Shown: positions 1 to 8,817 of the stretch, in pieces | Layout: each line of letters begins with the position of its first letter | Position numbering within the stretch: position 1 is the first letter of the stretch | NCBI GenBank assembly: GCA_016763955.1 | Contig: JAESSU010000475.1 | Coordinates: 1 to 20,157 of the forward strand | Direction: 5' to 3' | DNA: 20,157 bases | Source: Phycisphaeraceae bacterium | GTDB taxonomy: Bacteria > Planctomycetota > Phycisphaerae > Phycisphaerales > Phycisphaeraceae | Program-made: the position numbers and the translations under genes | The notes under the pieces: generated by a model | What the model was told of the DNA's origin: nothing | The model's input: the letters and a program-made list of their open reading frames with translations, nothing else | The model's database searches: none

Positions 1-83
1 ATTGAGCCACACAATTCATCCACAGGATAGACCGACACAAACCCAATGGTCCCCTGATTACTCGCAGTAAAAGAGTCCGCCAT
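1..83 (-). CDS. possible 5' end of a divergent gene (partial, uncertain)
   Basis: On the minus strand an ATG at 83-81 opens a frame with no stop up to the window edge (27 codons, beginning MADSFTASNQGTIGF). I do not recognise the protein. Its ATG would share the CATG at 81-84 with the start of the PHP gene on the other strand, so each gene's ribosome site would lie inside the other gene. No well-spaced Shine-Dalgarno is seen for it. A stretch this short can be open by chance, so this is only a candidate. Confidence 0.2.
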   Translation of the reverse strand, partial: MADSFTASNQGTIGFVSVYPVDELCGS

Positions 84-924
84 GCCCGACCCGATCCTCT
101 ATGAACAGCACCTACACACGCCCCTTTGCAAACATGCAAGTGGCCTGCCCACGGACTAGGCTGCCCGTGCGTTGGAAGTAGGACTCAAAGGCATTGTGGT
201 TACCTGTCACAACCCGCTACCCGATGGTATTTCATTAGGTGTTCGCATGGCTGAAAGTCAGTGGCAAGAATACCAAGACCTCGTCCAACAAACCCGTGAA
301 CAATGGGCTGGCAAAATAGATGTCCGACTAGGAGTCGAAGCAGACTGGTTGCCGGGCTTAGAAAGCTATCTGGAAAAGCAGCTCGCATCTGCTCCGCTTA
401 ATCATGTGCTAGGCTCAGTACACCCGCAGCTTCTTGAATACCGCGAAAAGTTCTGGAAAAACGACCCGCAGCAGTATCACAAAGATTACTTTTCTAATCT
501 GGTTCTCGCTGCACAGACAGGGCTCTATGACACGTTATCGCATCCTGATCTAGTCAAAAACTGTTTTGCAGATCATTGGGACATTGCAGCGATGATGGAT
601 CACATCCGACACTGCTTAGATGACATTGCCAAAACGGGCATTGCGATGGAACTCAACACGTCAGGCATTCTTAAAATCATCAAAGAATTCAACCCCGCCC
701 CCGCTATTATCCAAGAGATGTGTCAACGACAGATTCCTTGTGTCATTGGCGCGGATGCTCACACCGCAAAACGGGTGGGTGATGGTTATGTCCCAGCTTT
801 GGATCTGCTCCAAGCAAGTGGATATGAACAGGTCAGTTTTTTCCTTGACCGCAAACGTCACGATATTCCCATCATAAAAGCAAGGGAAAGTCTCACGGAA
901 AATTGTATCTCAAATTCAGCCTAA
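82..924 (+). pseudogene. PHP-family (histidinol-phosphatase-like) phosphoesterase interrupted by an in-frame TAG
   Basis: The frame starts at ATG 82, preceded by an AAGAG stretch, and encodes a PHP-domain metal-dependent phosphoesterase resembling histidinol-phosphatase family proteins. The N-terminus carries the metal-binding HLHTPLCKHA (His10 and His12). Codon 26, TAG at 157-159, stops it. Translation in the same frame then continues without a break to TAA at 924, with PHP landmarks in order: VTCHNPLPDG, LGVEADWLPG, LGSVHP, LSHPDLVK, MELNTSG and IGADAHTAKRVGDGY. The family usually has a residue such as Tyr in the segment corresponding to PTD*AARALE, so a Tyr codon changed to TAG is a simple explanation. 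TTG at 172 could restart translation, but the product would lack the HxH metal ligands. It could be a recent pseudogene, a sequencing error or a suppressed stop. Family assignment is secure; physiological substrate is not. Confidence 0.8.
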
Positions 925-929
925 CGTCA

Positions 930-1991
930 TTATTCTTGACATTCAGCTGCCTGAGATTGATACACTTTTGTCATCGCAACCCCGCAAGCAGCTGTGGACA
1001 AACGCGAATCCCACAGGTCATTTAGTGACAAACATTTTAGTTGTGAAAAATGCTGTTGCAAAACCTGCTTAAGCAACCAGCTCCCACTGCCACTAAGTAA
1101 CACTGCATCAATGGGTGCATGACATTGCAATTGGTTTTGTATCGCTTTAGTAATTTGCTTGATTGCAGAATCTAAAAATTCTCTAGCGAGCTGCTGTGCA
1201 TCGTTGATTGATGACGCATCTAACAAGTCTCGCCCGACCATCCGTAACAATCGCCTTGCGCACGCATCAGACGTTAAAGGCTCACCATCGGGCGTGTCAA
1301 AATTCCTGACATTTTCCGGTGAAAATCCCAGCAAAACAGCTATGTCTTACATATTGGCAAACCATTCATTGATGATTAATCGCTGCTGATCTGCTAATCC
1401 GATAGCCATTAAAGGCGTCATCGATCCACCAAGATACAGAAGTTCGCCAAACTCAAGACGTAAAGCATCTGTCAGGCCGTGAGCAGAAACCTTGCTTTGT
1501 AAAACAGGAATCAAATCCGTTGTGGTTGAGCCTGTATCCAAAAGCAAAACGCGCTGTTGCGGATAGGACAAACCCACCCATGCCCCAAGGACATGCCAAT
1601 TAGCAGATGCCACATCCGTGTATTGGCCCAAAGCAGATGTCACAGTAACAAACCGCCCCGCTGTGGACCAGACATGGATCGGCACATCACCCGCCGCTAA
1701 CTGCACGGCATTAAGAATTCGCTTAACACCCTGCTTACGATCAATAAAACAATCAGACAGTTCGCCCGTCATCGTCACAAGCCAACAAGCGGGTGTAGGG
1801 TCACATTGCTTAACAATTTTCTTGAGCGTATCGATCAGATCATCAAACGCATCACACATCGCAAATCGTTGCGAGAAAGCATGAAGCTGCCCATGAGAAT
1901 CACAGTAACATACTTTGAGATTAGCCCCACCAATATCAAGGGCCAGGCTCGGTTGAAAAATTTGACAATCAGGCATGGCTATATGATACAT
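930..1991 (-). pseudogene. COG1548 / MfnF-like (H4MPT-linked C1 pathway) ATP-grasp-unrelated kinase-fold protein, interrupted by in-frame TAA
   Basis: ATG at 1991 is preceded by GAGG five bases upstream. The protein resembles the 'H4MPT-linked C1 transfer pathway' family (hydantoinase/oxoprolinase-like, COG1548), whose archaeal member MfnF acts in methanofuran synthesis. Visible motifs are LALDIGGANLK near the N-terminus (phosphate-1-type loop of the actin/ASKHA fold), VTMTGELSDCF, SANWHVLG, LLLDTGSTTTDLIP (phosphate-2-type) and TDALRLEFGELLYLGG. Codon 215, TAA at 1349-1347, falls just after EWFANM. The same frame then resumes with DIAVLLGFSPENV, DTPDGEPLT and ACARRLLRMVGRD, all expected for the family's C-terminal half, and ends at TAA 932-930. 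It is convergent with the PHP gene, leaving five bases between the stops. A single substitution of a sense codon explains the break. Function beyond family level is inferred, and the organism's use of H4MPT cannot be shown from this window. Confidence 0.75.
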
Positions 1992-2054
1992 GCCAACCTC
2001 TAAGGCAAGGAACCTGCTTGACCTATTGAGTCAAGAATGCCCCAAAACAGACAC

Positions 2055-2093
2055 AAAAAAAAGACGATCTAGCTCCCTCTGCCAGACCGTCTT
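2055..2093 (-). terminator. intrinsic terminator of the giant coiled-coil gene
   Basis: Read on the minus strand, AAGACG pairs with CGTCTT. Inner TCT/AGA and GC/GC pairs are separated by single mismatches, and the stem runs directly into eight T residues. It lies about 35 bases past the stop codon at 2128. The opposite face (GTCTTCTTTAAC) has a weaker T-tract and might act on the other strand. Confidence 0.8.
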
Positions 2094-2127
2094 CTTTAAC
2101 TAATCGTGATCGAAAGGAGAGTATCGA

Positions 2128-5100
2128 TCACGCCGCCTCGTTTTGAGAGTCCGTGTCATCGGACTGTTGAATTTGATCTGAAAAATCCTGCATCGCATTA
2201 CGGAAAATTGAATCAGCCGTTTCACCTGTCTTTTCAAAATGTTTTGAATCAACGGTTAGCTCTGTTTCATTCACAGCGGTAACAGATTTATTAAACAGGG
2301 TCACGATTCGATCTCGCAAATCAGAGAGCACCTGCAATGCCATCAATTCACCGTCAGGGCCGATTCGTTCAACCCGATTATTCAACGCCAACAAGATCGG
2401 ATCAAGCTGCGAAGCAACTTGTTCTATGACACTAGAGGACATTTGTTCACACTGCTTTTCAAGCGAGCCAACCACGGTCTGTGCTTGTTGCTTCATCAAA
2501 TCATGGAACTTCTGACTTGAAGGCTGCATGTCGTTTTCCAAAGTCTCAAGCATTTGATCTTTACGTTCTTGGGCCAATTCTGCCAGCGAGTCCGCGTATT
2601 GCTTGATCTCCTGTTTGATGGCATCGACTTGTTCTTTGCCCACTGCCATCGCAGGTTCCATTTTGTCTTTCATGTCCGTTTCAAAACATGCAGCACGTGC
2701 ATTGAGTTCTGTTTCAGTCATTTCAATAAGTCGCGTTGCTTGTTCACGCAGACGATGCAATTGCTGTTCGGTAGGATGTAAAGCCGTGTTGCATTGCTCT
2801 GCCATTTCTTCCTGAATGGTTTGAGCAACCGTACGCAATGATTGTTCAAAGTTTTGAGTCTGAATGTTTACTGGCTCATGGATTTCTTCCACACGTTGCT
2901 TAAAATCACCAAGCTGTGTTTCAAGAGATTCACTTGCATCATCGACTGCTTCAGTGAGTTGGCTTTGCAAATCCTGAACCTGCTCACGGGCAGGCTGTAG
3001 GGACTGAGTTGCTAATTGTGTAAACTCATCTAACTGCTGTTGCAATGAGTTCGAAGCATTGTGAGTCATCTGAGTAATCTTGGTATCCACAGCCTGTACC
3101 TGCACATCAAGCTGGCTTAATCGATGCTGAGACATCTGTTCAACTTGACTGACCCAGGCATTTAACATTGCATTACCCCGACAGGAAGCTTCACTGAGTT
3201 TGCTTGCAAATTGGTCGAGCTTCTGTTGAGCGGGATCCAGAATATTCTGTGTCTGTGCTTCAATTTGGCCGATACGTTCTTCGATGGTTTGCTGAGTCTG
3301 CAGTGCAGTTGCGTGCAATTGTTCTTTAAGAAGTGTGACCTGATCACGGGCAGGCTCGAGGATTTCAGAGGCTTGCTTGCGCGTCATTTCCACACGTTGG
3401 CCTAACTGATTGGTCAGTTCTTCAAGCAAAGTCTGCTGCTGTTCCATGGCTTGGATTCGCTCGGTGGTAGGCATCAAAATATTTCGAGCCTGTTCATGAA
3501 GTTCTACGATTTGTGCCTCAACAAGATTCTTTGTCTGCTGGCGAGCATCGGTAATCGTCTGCTGACAAGAGACCACAAGTTCCTGGCTAGCAACTGCACG
3601 TTCGTTAAGTTGTTCCAAAGATTCTTTAAGCTGATCATCAATCTGAGCTTCAGCGGTTACACCTGATTCAAGAATCCGTTGTTCAATGGCAGCAGTCTGA
3701 TTGGACACTTGCTCAATCGACAGGTTCAGATCATTTTGCAACAAGACCATTTGGTCATCAAAACTTTCACGTGCCATACTCACACGGTTTTCAAAGCTTA
3801 GGTTCGCCCCTTGAGCTTGATCAAACAGAGACTGTGAAGCCAGCTGAGCAGAAGCACGCGCAGGCTCAAGCGTCTGAGCAACGTGCTCTGTTAACTCATC
3901 CATTTTCTCTTTCATCTGACTGTCCATCATTAACACGGAGGCATTTAGCTCATCAGTTAATGCACGGACATGCTTCGTGGCAGGTTCAACTAAAAGTGCC
4001 ATGGCTTGATGAATTTGCTCAGCTTGTTCTGCAAGATGTTCTTCACTTTGAGTCACTGTCTGATTGATACTGTAGGCAGCGTCGGAGATGCGCTTTTCAG
4101 CGGGCTCAACGAGTTTGGTAATGGCATCTTGAATGGCTTGAACACGCAATTGAAGCTGTTTTTCGGTTTCCTCAACAGCATCACGCAACTTTTGTGCAGA
4201 TGCCTCGACACGTTGCTCAACCGGTTCAACAATTCGTAAAATGCGTTCTTGGAAACTAGCTGCACGCTGACGTAGCGACTGAAGCTGTTCTTCATTTTCA
4301 ATATTGAAATCCGCTTGTTGTTCTTTTAGTTCACTAAAAGCTGATTCGACAAGATGCTGCGCGTCATCACGCATAGCCTTCTGGCGTTCTTCGATTTGAC
4401 TGGTCGTGACATCCGCAGACTCTCGAATGCGCTGCCAACTTTTCTGGAGATTATCCGTACTGTCTTCTAGCACCATCCCAATCTGCTGCGTGGCGAGATG
4501 GGTTTGCTCTGTTAACGTCTGCTCTGATGCGGAGGTTGCATCGGACAGTTCACTCATTTTTGCGTCCATAAGAAGACTGGTTTGATCAAATTGCACCTGT
4601 AGAGATTCACCAATTTGACTTGCAGACTGCTTAGCGAGTGTATCTGCGTTATCTAGATGAGCTGCTAATTCGTCAAACTTAGCCCCCATGGATTCGCCAG
4701 CTAATAGAGTCTGTTTCAGAATCGCTTCTCGAGCATTTTCCAGACTTTCATCAATGGACTTATGGATTTGATCGGATTGTTCTTGAAATTGTTCCCGTAC
4801 GGGCTCTAATTTTTTCGCGGCCTCTTTGGTGAGCTGTTCGGTCTTTTCTAGCAAGTGATCATTGGCATTTTGGACTGCGGATTCGATGCGTGTTTCCATA
4901 GATTGGATCGCACGTTGCACTAGGTCATCCATTGGACGAGTCGCTTCACTAAGAAGCTCTTTGGATTTTTCAACGGACAGTTCAACGGACTTTTCAACAT
5001 TCTGTCGGATTAATTCCGGGAAGCGATCAAGCTGTTGCTGGATATCTTCTGAACGATTTTTAAATGCTTGTTCAATCGTTTGCTGAATATGATTTGCTTG

Positions 5101-5865
5101 GCTGTTTAAGTGATTAATCTGATTCGCCATGTTCTGTTCAATGGGGCCAACCGCTGAACTAATCTGCGATAGCAATGAACTGATGCTCGTTGTGATTTGC
5201 TTTTGCTGACCTGCAAGTTCTTGGCCGAGCTGCTGAAAGTTGGATTCAATTTTAGCGAGTTCAGCATTGGCTTGCGTGGACACATAATGAAAATGGTCAT
5301 CAAATTCCATCGATACTTTTTCAAGTTGCAGACGATTATTCTGCGCTTGCTGAATCTTATCTGTCAAAGTCTGCACAACATCCTTAAGACGACTTTCCAG
5401 TGTGCCCAAACGTTGCTCGCGACGACTAAGTGAAGTGTCGAGCGTCTGAAGCCGGGTCATCGAACCCTTAAGCCAGTTTTCAACCTGGGGGGTCTGGATA
5501 TTGACGGGCGAAAGCCCTGCTTGAATTTCCCCTGGGTTGGGAACTTGAGCGTTTATTTGTTTAACTAGGTTATCGGGCACTTGTAGCTCCTTGATAGCGG
5601 GGGCTGGTGATTTTTTTTCTTGCAAAGGCGTAATATCAACGGGCTGCCCCATTGTGGTTTTACCAATTATCTTTTTTTCAAAGCCAGCTAAAAACTGATC
5701 AAGCTGACTTCGCTGCATTTCACACTGATCCAGTAAGCTATTTAGCGAACCTGCTGCCTGCTGTGCATTACTACTGGAAGTTATTGGCGACTTTATTTGC
5801 GGCACTTGCGACATTGATTGATCCTGATTCGAGTTAGACCTGAGCGAATACCTGCCTGTTTCCAC
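2128..5865 (-). CDS. giant proline-punctuated coiled-coil repeat protein, function unknown
   Basis: The protein has 1245 residues and is almost wholly helical: very rich in Gln, Glu, Ala, Ser and Leu, and poor in Gly, Trp and Cys. No signal peptide or membrane segment is visible, so it is probably cytosolic. A linker of about 130 residues rich in Pro, Ser and Gln leads into the coiled coil. From roughly residue 310 to 1160, a hydrophobic-[E/D/Q/H/M]-Pro motif (LEPAR, VEPAE, LDPAQ, LQPAR) recurs, mostly every 40 residues or a multiple of that. The C-terminus is acidic. The start is either GTG 5865 (AAAGGA five bases upstream) or ATG 5814 (AGGA seven bases upstream); both are plausible. It stands alone, with divergent regulatory DNA upstream and a strong terminator downstream. 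It could be a cytoskeletal, scaffold or membrane-surface protein. I recognise no named family, and simple sequence similarity to myosin or SMC-like coils would not be informative. Confidence 0.85.
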   Translation of the reverse strand: METGRYSLRSNSNQDQSMSQVPQIKSPITSSSNAQQAAGSLNSLLDQCEMQRSQLDQFLAGFEKKIIGKTTMGQPVDITPLQEKKSPAPAIKELQVPDNLVKQINAQVPNPGEIQAGLSPVNIQTPQVENWLKGSMTRLQTLDTSLSRREQRLGTLESRLKDVVQTLTDKIQQAQNNRLQLEKVSMEFDDHFHYVSTQANAELAKIESNFQQLGQELAGQQKQITTSISSLLSQISSAVGPIEQNMANQINHLNSQANHIQQTIEQAFKNRSEDIQQQLDRFPELIRQNVEKSVELSVEKSKELLSEATRPMDDLVQRAIQSMETRIESAVQNANDHLLEKTEQLTKEAAKKLEPVREQFQEQSDQIHKSIDESLENAREAILKQTLLAGESMGAKFDELAAHLDNADTLAKQSASQIGESLQVQFDQTSLLMDAKMSELSDATSASEQTLTEQTHLATQQIGMVLEDSTDNLQKSWQRIRESADVTTSQIEERQKAMRDDAQHLVESAFSELKEQQADFNIENEEQLQSLRQRAASFQERILRIVEPVEQRVEASAQKLRDAVEETEKQLQLRVQAIQDAITKLVEPAEKRISDAAYSINQTVTQSEEHLAEQAEQIHQAMALLVEPATKHVRALTDELNASVLMMDSQMKEKMDELTEHVAQTLEPARASAQLASQSLFDQAQGANLSFENRVSMARESFDDQMVLLQNDLNLSIEQVSNQTAAIEQRILESGVTAEAQIDDQLKESLEQLNERAVASQELVVSCQQTITDARQQTKNLVEAQIVELHEQARNILMPTTERIQAMEQQQTLLEELTNQLGQRVEMTRKQASEILEPARDQVTLLKEQLHATALQTQQTIEERIGQIEAQTQNILDPAQQKLDQFASKLSEASCRGNAMLNAWVSQVEQMSQHRLSQLDVQVQAVDTKITQMTHNASNSLQQQLDEFTQLATQSLQPAREQVQDLQSQLTEAVDDASESLETQLGDFKQRVEEIHEPVNIQTQNFEQSLRTVAQTIQEEMAEQCNTALHPTEQQLHRLREQATRLIEMTETELNARAACFETDMKDKMEPAMAVGKEQVDAIKQEIKQYADSLAELAQERKDQMLETLENDMQPSSQKFHDLMKQQAQTVVGSLEKQCEQMSSSVIEQVASQLDPILLALNNRVERIGPDGELMALQVLSDLRDRIVTLFNKSVTAVNETELTVDSKHFEKTGETADSIFRNAMQDFSDQIQQSDDTDSQNEAA

Positions 5866-5880
5866 GTGAATCCTTTAGCA

Positions 5881-5949
5881 TTATCGGCCAACAAAATCGT
5901 AACAGGCCACGAAATACTCGACTTCAACCTGTTCTATTGTTATCGGCCA
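5881..5949. repeat. 10-bp direct repeat in the divergent promoter region
   Basis: TTATCGGCCA occurs at 5881-5890 and again at 5940-5949, 59 bases apart, with a third GGCCAC at 5904. It lies in the 235-bp gap between the divergently transcribed coiled-coil gene and the antiporter gene. The first copy overlaps a GATAAT on the minus strand that could be a -10 element for the coiled-coil gene. It could be a regulator binding site; no regulator gene is in view. Confidence 0.4.
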
Positions 5950-6100
5950 CTAACAATGCGTTTCGTGATCTGTTTGCGTGCTAAATAGTGCTCCATCAGT
6001 AAATTGCCACCGCTGCCCCTTTCTAAATGCCCCCTTATATAGATTTTGCGTTACCATATCAGCATCAAAGCAAGCCGGCTAAACATAGGGGCCAACGAGT

Positions 6101-7384
6101 ATGAGTTTATTTGATATCATCGCGATTTTAATCACACTGGCAGCTGTTTTTAGTTATCTCAACTACAAACTCTTCCGCTTGCCAACGACCATTGGCCTGA
6201 TGATTCTGTCGCTGCTGCTGTCTTTGACTCTGGTGATCTTAGGAAGACAATATTCCCAACTCGATCAAATGGCTCATGAGCTAATCAACAGCATCGACTT
6301 TAATCAAACACTCATGCAAGGCATGCTTGGGTTCCTGCTTTTTGCAGGTGCTTTGCATGTGAACATTAACGATCTAAATAAACAAAAAGTGGTCATCGGC
6401 GTACTTGCCACAGCAGGTATTGTGATCAACACCTTTATCACCGGCACGTTGACTTGGTGGGCATTGAAACTCATCAACCTGCCAATGGACTATCAACACT
6501 GCCTGATCTTCGGTGCATTAATCTCCCCAACAGACCCCATCGCGGTACTGGGTATTCTCAAATCACTGGGTGCACCCAAAACGTTAGAAACCAAAATCAC
6601 CGGCGAGTCACTGTTTAATGACGGCGTAGGTGTTGTGGTGTTCTTGGCTTTACTGGGAGTCGCGGGCTTAAGCGGTGGTGATGCCTCTGGTGGACATGGC
6701 GATACCACAGCAAGTCAGATCGCAATACTCTTTGCCCAAGAAGCGATCGGCGGTGCGGCATGGGGCATGCTCCTAGGATCAGTCTGCTACATCCTACTAC
6801 GAAGTGTGGACAACTATCAGGTCGAAATCCTACTCTCACTGGCTATGGTCATGGGGGGATATGCAGCGGCAGGTCTGATGCACGTATCAGGCCCGATTGC
6901 CATGGTCATTGCAGGCTTGTTTATTGGCAATCATGGGCGCTCATTTGCGATGAGCGACAACACCCGCCATCACTTGGACATGTTCTGGGAACTGGTAGAT
7001 GAAATTCTCAATGCAGTCCTGTTTGTTCTCATCGGCTTGGAAGTGCTGGTCCTGACACTCGACGCGAAGTACATCCTTGCAGGACTCATTGCTATTGTGA
7101 TTACGCTATTAGCACGCTTTATTGCAGTCGGAATCCCTATTTTGTGCATGAAACCTTTAAGGCAATTCACCCCACATGCTATCAAAGTTCTCACATGGAG
7201 CGGCTTGCGAGGCGGGATTTCAGTCGCCTTGGCATTGAGCCTAAGAAACACCATGGGACATACTGCACCCCAAAGCTATCAAGCGATCCTAATGATGACT
7301 TACATCATCGTCATCTTCTCGATCATCGGACAGGGACTGACCTTAGGGCCTCTGCTACGCAAACTCGGCCTTAGCACACGATGA
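6101..7384 (+). CDS. CPA1-family Na+(K+)/H+ antiporter
   Basis: This is a 427-residue polytopic inner-membrane protein that should exchange protons for sodium or potassium, for pH and salt homeostasis. It consists almost wholly of hydrophobic segments (about 12). It shows CPA1 / Na_H_Exchanger hallmarks: SPTDPIAVLGILK around residues 142-154, GESLFNDGVGVVVF around 168-181 (with the Asn-Asp pair typical of the ion-binding centre), and WSGLRGGISVALALSLR near the C-terminus. There is no long cytoplasmic regulatory tail, so the length fits bacterial NhaP-type proteins. ATG 6101 is preceded by an AGGGG stretch at somewhat long spacing. GH57 follows 114 bases downstream on the same strand; the two need not be one transcript. 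Ion preference cannot be read from the sequence. Confidence 0.92.
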   Translation: MSLFDIIAILITLAAVFSYLNYKLFRLPTTIGLMILSLLLSLTLVILGRQYSQLDQMAHELINSIDFNQTLMQGMLGFLLFAGALHVNINDLNKQKVVIGVLATAGIVINTFITGTLTWWALKLINLPMDYQHCLIFGALISPTDPIAVLGILKSLGAPKTLETKITGESLFNDGVGVVVFLALLGVAGLSGGDASGGHGDTTASQIAILFAQEAIGGAAWGMLLGSVCYILLRSVDNYQVEILLSLAMVMGGYAAAGLMHVSGPIAMVIAGLFIGNHGRSFAMSDNTRHHLDMFWELVDEILNAVLFVLIGLEVLVLTLDAKYILAGLIAIVITLLARFIAVGIPILCMKPLRQFTPHAIKVLTWSGLRGGISVALALSLRNTMGHTAPQSYQAILMMTYIIVIFSIIGQGLTLGPLLRKLGLSTR

Positions 7385-7498
7385 ACAGGATTCTTTTTTT
7401 TATAACTATTTATCACTTAATCTGCTTTAGGGTATTGAAGATAACCCGCAGAAGTGGAGAATAGAATAATACAACAGTCGTTGTAATAAGGTCAGGGC

Positions 7499-8794
7499 AT
7501 GTCCAATATATCTTCACATCTTAAGTCTCGTCATCATCCACATCATCACACACCGACAAGTGTTTGTCTGTACTTTCAGATGCACCAGCCGATACGTTTG
7601 AAACCTAACACAATATTTGATGCTAGCGATGACTATTTCGATCACGCTACGAATCGCAATATTTTGCTGCGCATCGCACGCAACTGCTACGTGCCTGCAT
7701 TGCATACGCTTCTTAAATATACGAGACTCAAACAAAAGCCCTTCAAATTTGCACTGTCAATCACCGGCTGCTTGCTAGATCAGCTCCAACGACACTGCCC
7801 GGAAGTCATCGTCCAACTCCGCGAACTAGCACGCACCGGCTGTGTCGAGTTCCTTGGCGAAACCTACTATCACTCACTAGCTTGCATGACCGACGACGCT
7901 GAGTTCAAAGCACAAGTCGATTTGCACACCCAACGCATTGAAGAACTTTTCGAAATCACCCCACGCTTCTTCCGCAACACCGAATTAATCTACTCTGATA
8001 GTATTGCTCAGACGGTCGGATCATGGGGGAAATTCGATGGCATGCTCGTCGAAGGATTCGAACAAATTCTTAATGGCAAATCCTGCACAAGCGTCTTCAA
8101 CTCCGCAGCAGGCGAGTCCCTTAAACTCCTCACACGCCATTATCATCTAAGTGATGACATTGCCTTTCGATTCTCCAATAAACAATGGGTCAACTGGCCG
8201 CTGACTGCTGAAAAGTTCGTCACCCGCTTACAAGAACAAGCCCATGCAAGCGATGTGATTTTACTGGGAATCGATTTTGAAACCTTCGGTGAACACCATA
8301 AATACACAACCAATATCCATGACTTTCTACGCGAACTTCCCGCAGCCTTGATGGCACAATCGGATCTTCGCTGCCACACGCCCAGTCAAGCGATTCATAA
8401 ACACCATGCGAACGAATCACTATCAGTACCTGACATGATGTCCTGGGCAGACACACAGCGGGACCTTACCGCATGGACTGGCAACCGTATGCAAGCCGAA
8501 GCTTTAGGCAAGCTTTACGGCCTTTACCCTCACGTACTCGCCTCGGGAAATAAACATATCCTGCAAACATGGAGACAACTGACCATCAGTGACCATCTCT
8601 GTTACATGTGTACCAAACATATGAACGACGGCCAAGTCCATGCTTATTTTTCCCCCTTTGATTCGCCGTATGATGCTTACATTTGTTTTATGAATGTGCT
8701 TGAAGACTTCACGACACGAAAGCTCAACATTGACATGAATGATCCGGAACAACGCCCCTCCCCCCCCTCTTTCATCAATGCCTTACCGATGTAA
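7499..8794 (+). CDS. glycoside hydrolase family 57 (alpha-amylase-like)
   Basis: This is a 431-residue GH57 protein, expected to cleave or transfer alpha-glucans such as glycogen in the cytoplasm. Family conserved regions appear in order: HQP at residues 29-31 (YFQMHQPIR), GCVEFLGETYYHSLA at 114-128, FFRNTELIY at 158-165 with Glu162 the likely nucleophile, and GIDFETFGEHH at 257-267 with Asp259 the likely acid/base. These assignments rest on the family pattern, not on a computed alignment. The length is close to that of compact GH57 alpha-amylases rather than 4-alpha-glucanotransferases or branching enzymes, which are longer. There is no signal peptide. The N-terminus is His-rich (SRHHPHHHTP), which is unusual but may only reflect start choice. 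ATG 7499 has AAGG seven to eight bases upstream. No glycogen gene is adjacent. Confidence 0.9.
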   Translation: MSNISSHLKSRHHPHHHTPTSVCLYFQMHQPIRLKPNTIFDASDDYFDHATNRNILLRIARNCYVPALHTLLKYTRLKQKPFKFALSITGCLLDQLQRHCPEVIVQLRELARTGCVEFLGETYYHSLACMTDDAEFKAQVDLHTQRIEELFEITPRFFRNTELIYSDSIAQTVGSWGKFDGMLVEGFEQILNGKSCTSVFNSAAGESLKLLTRHYHLSDDIAFRFSNKQWVNWPLTAEKFVTRLQEQAHASDVILLGIDFETFGEHHKYTTNIHDFLRELPAALMAQSDLRCHTPSQAIHKHHANESLSVPDMMSWADTQRDLTAWTGNRMQAEALGKLYGLYPHVLASGNKHILQTWRQLTISDHLCYMCTKHMNDGQVHAYFSPFDSPYDAYICFMNVLEDFTTRKLNIDMNDPEQRPSPPSFINALPM

Positions 8795-8817
8795 AAAAGC
8801 AGCAATATTGTCTGGCA

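Noticed and set aside
157..159. Selenocysteine or pyrrolysine insertion at the in-frame stop of the PHP gene
   Set aside because: The codon is TAG, not TGA, so not selenocysteine. Pyrrolysine is not expected in this family position and no pyl genes are in the window; a simple nonsense change fits better.
3771..4301. Open frames on the opposite strand and in other frames inside the coiled-coil gene
   Set aside because: They are shadows caused by the biased Gln/Glu/Ala codon composition; no start signals or recognisable domains.
7385..7410. Intrinsic terminator after the antiporter gene
   Set aside because: There is a run of T at 7393-7400 but no convincing hairpin before it.
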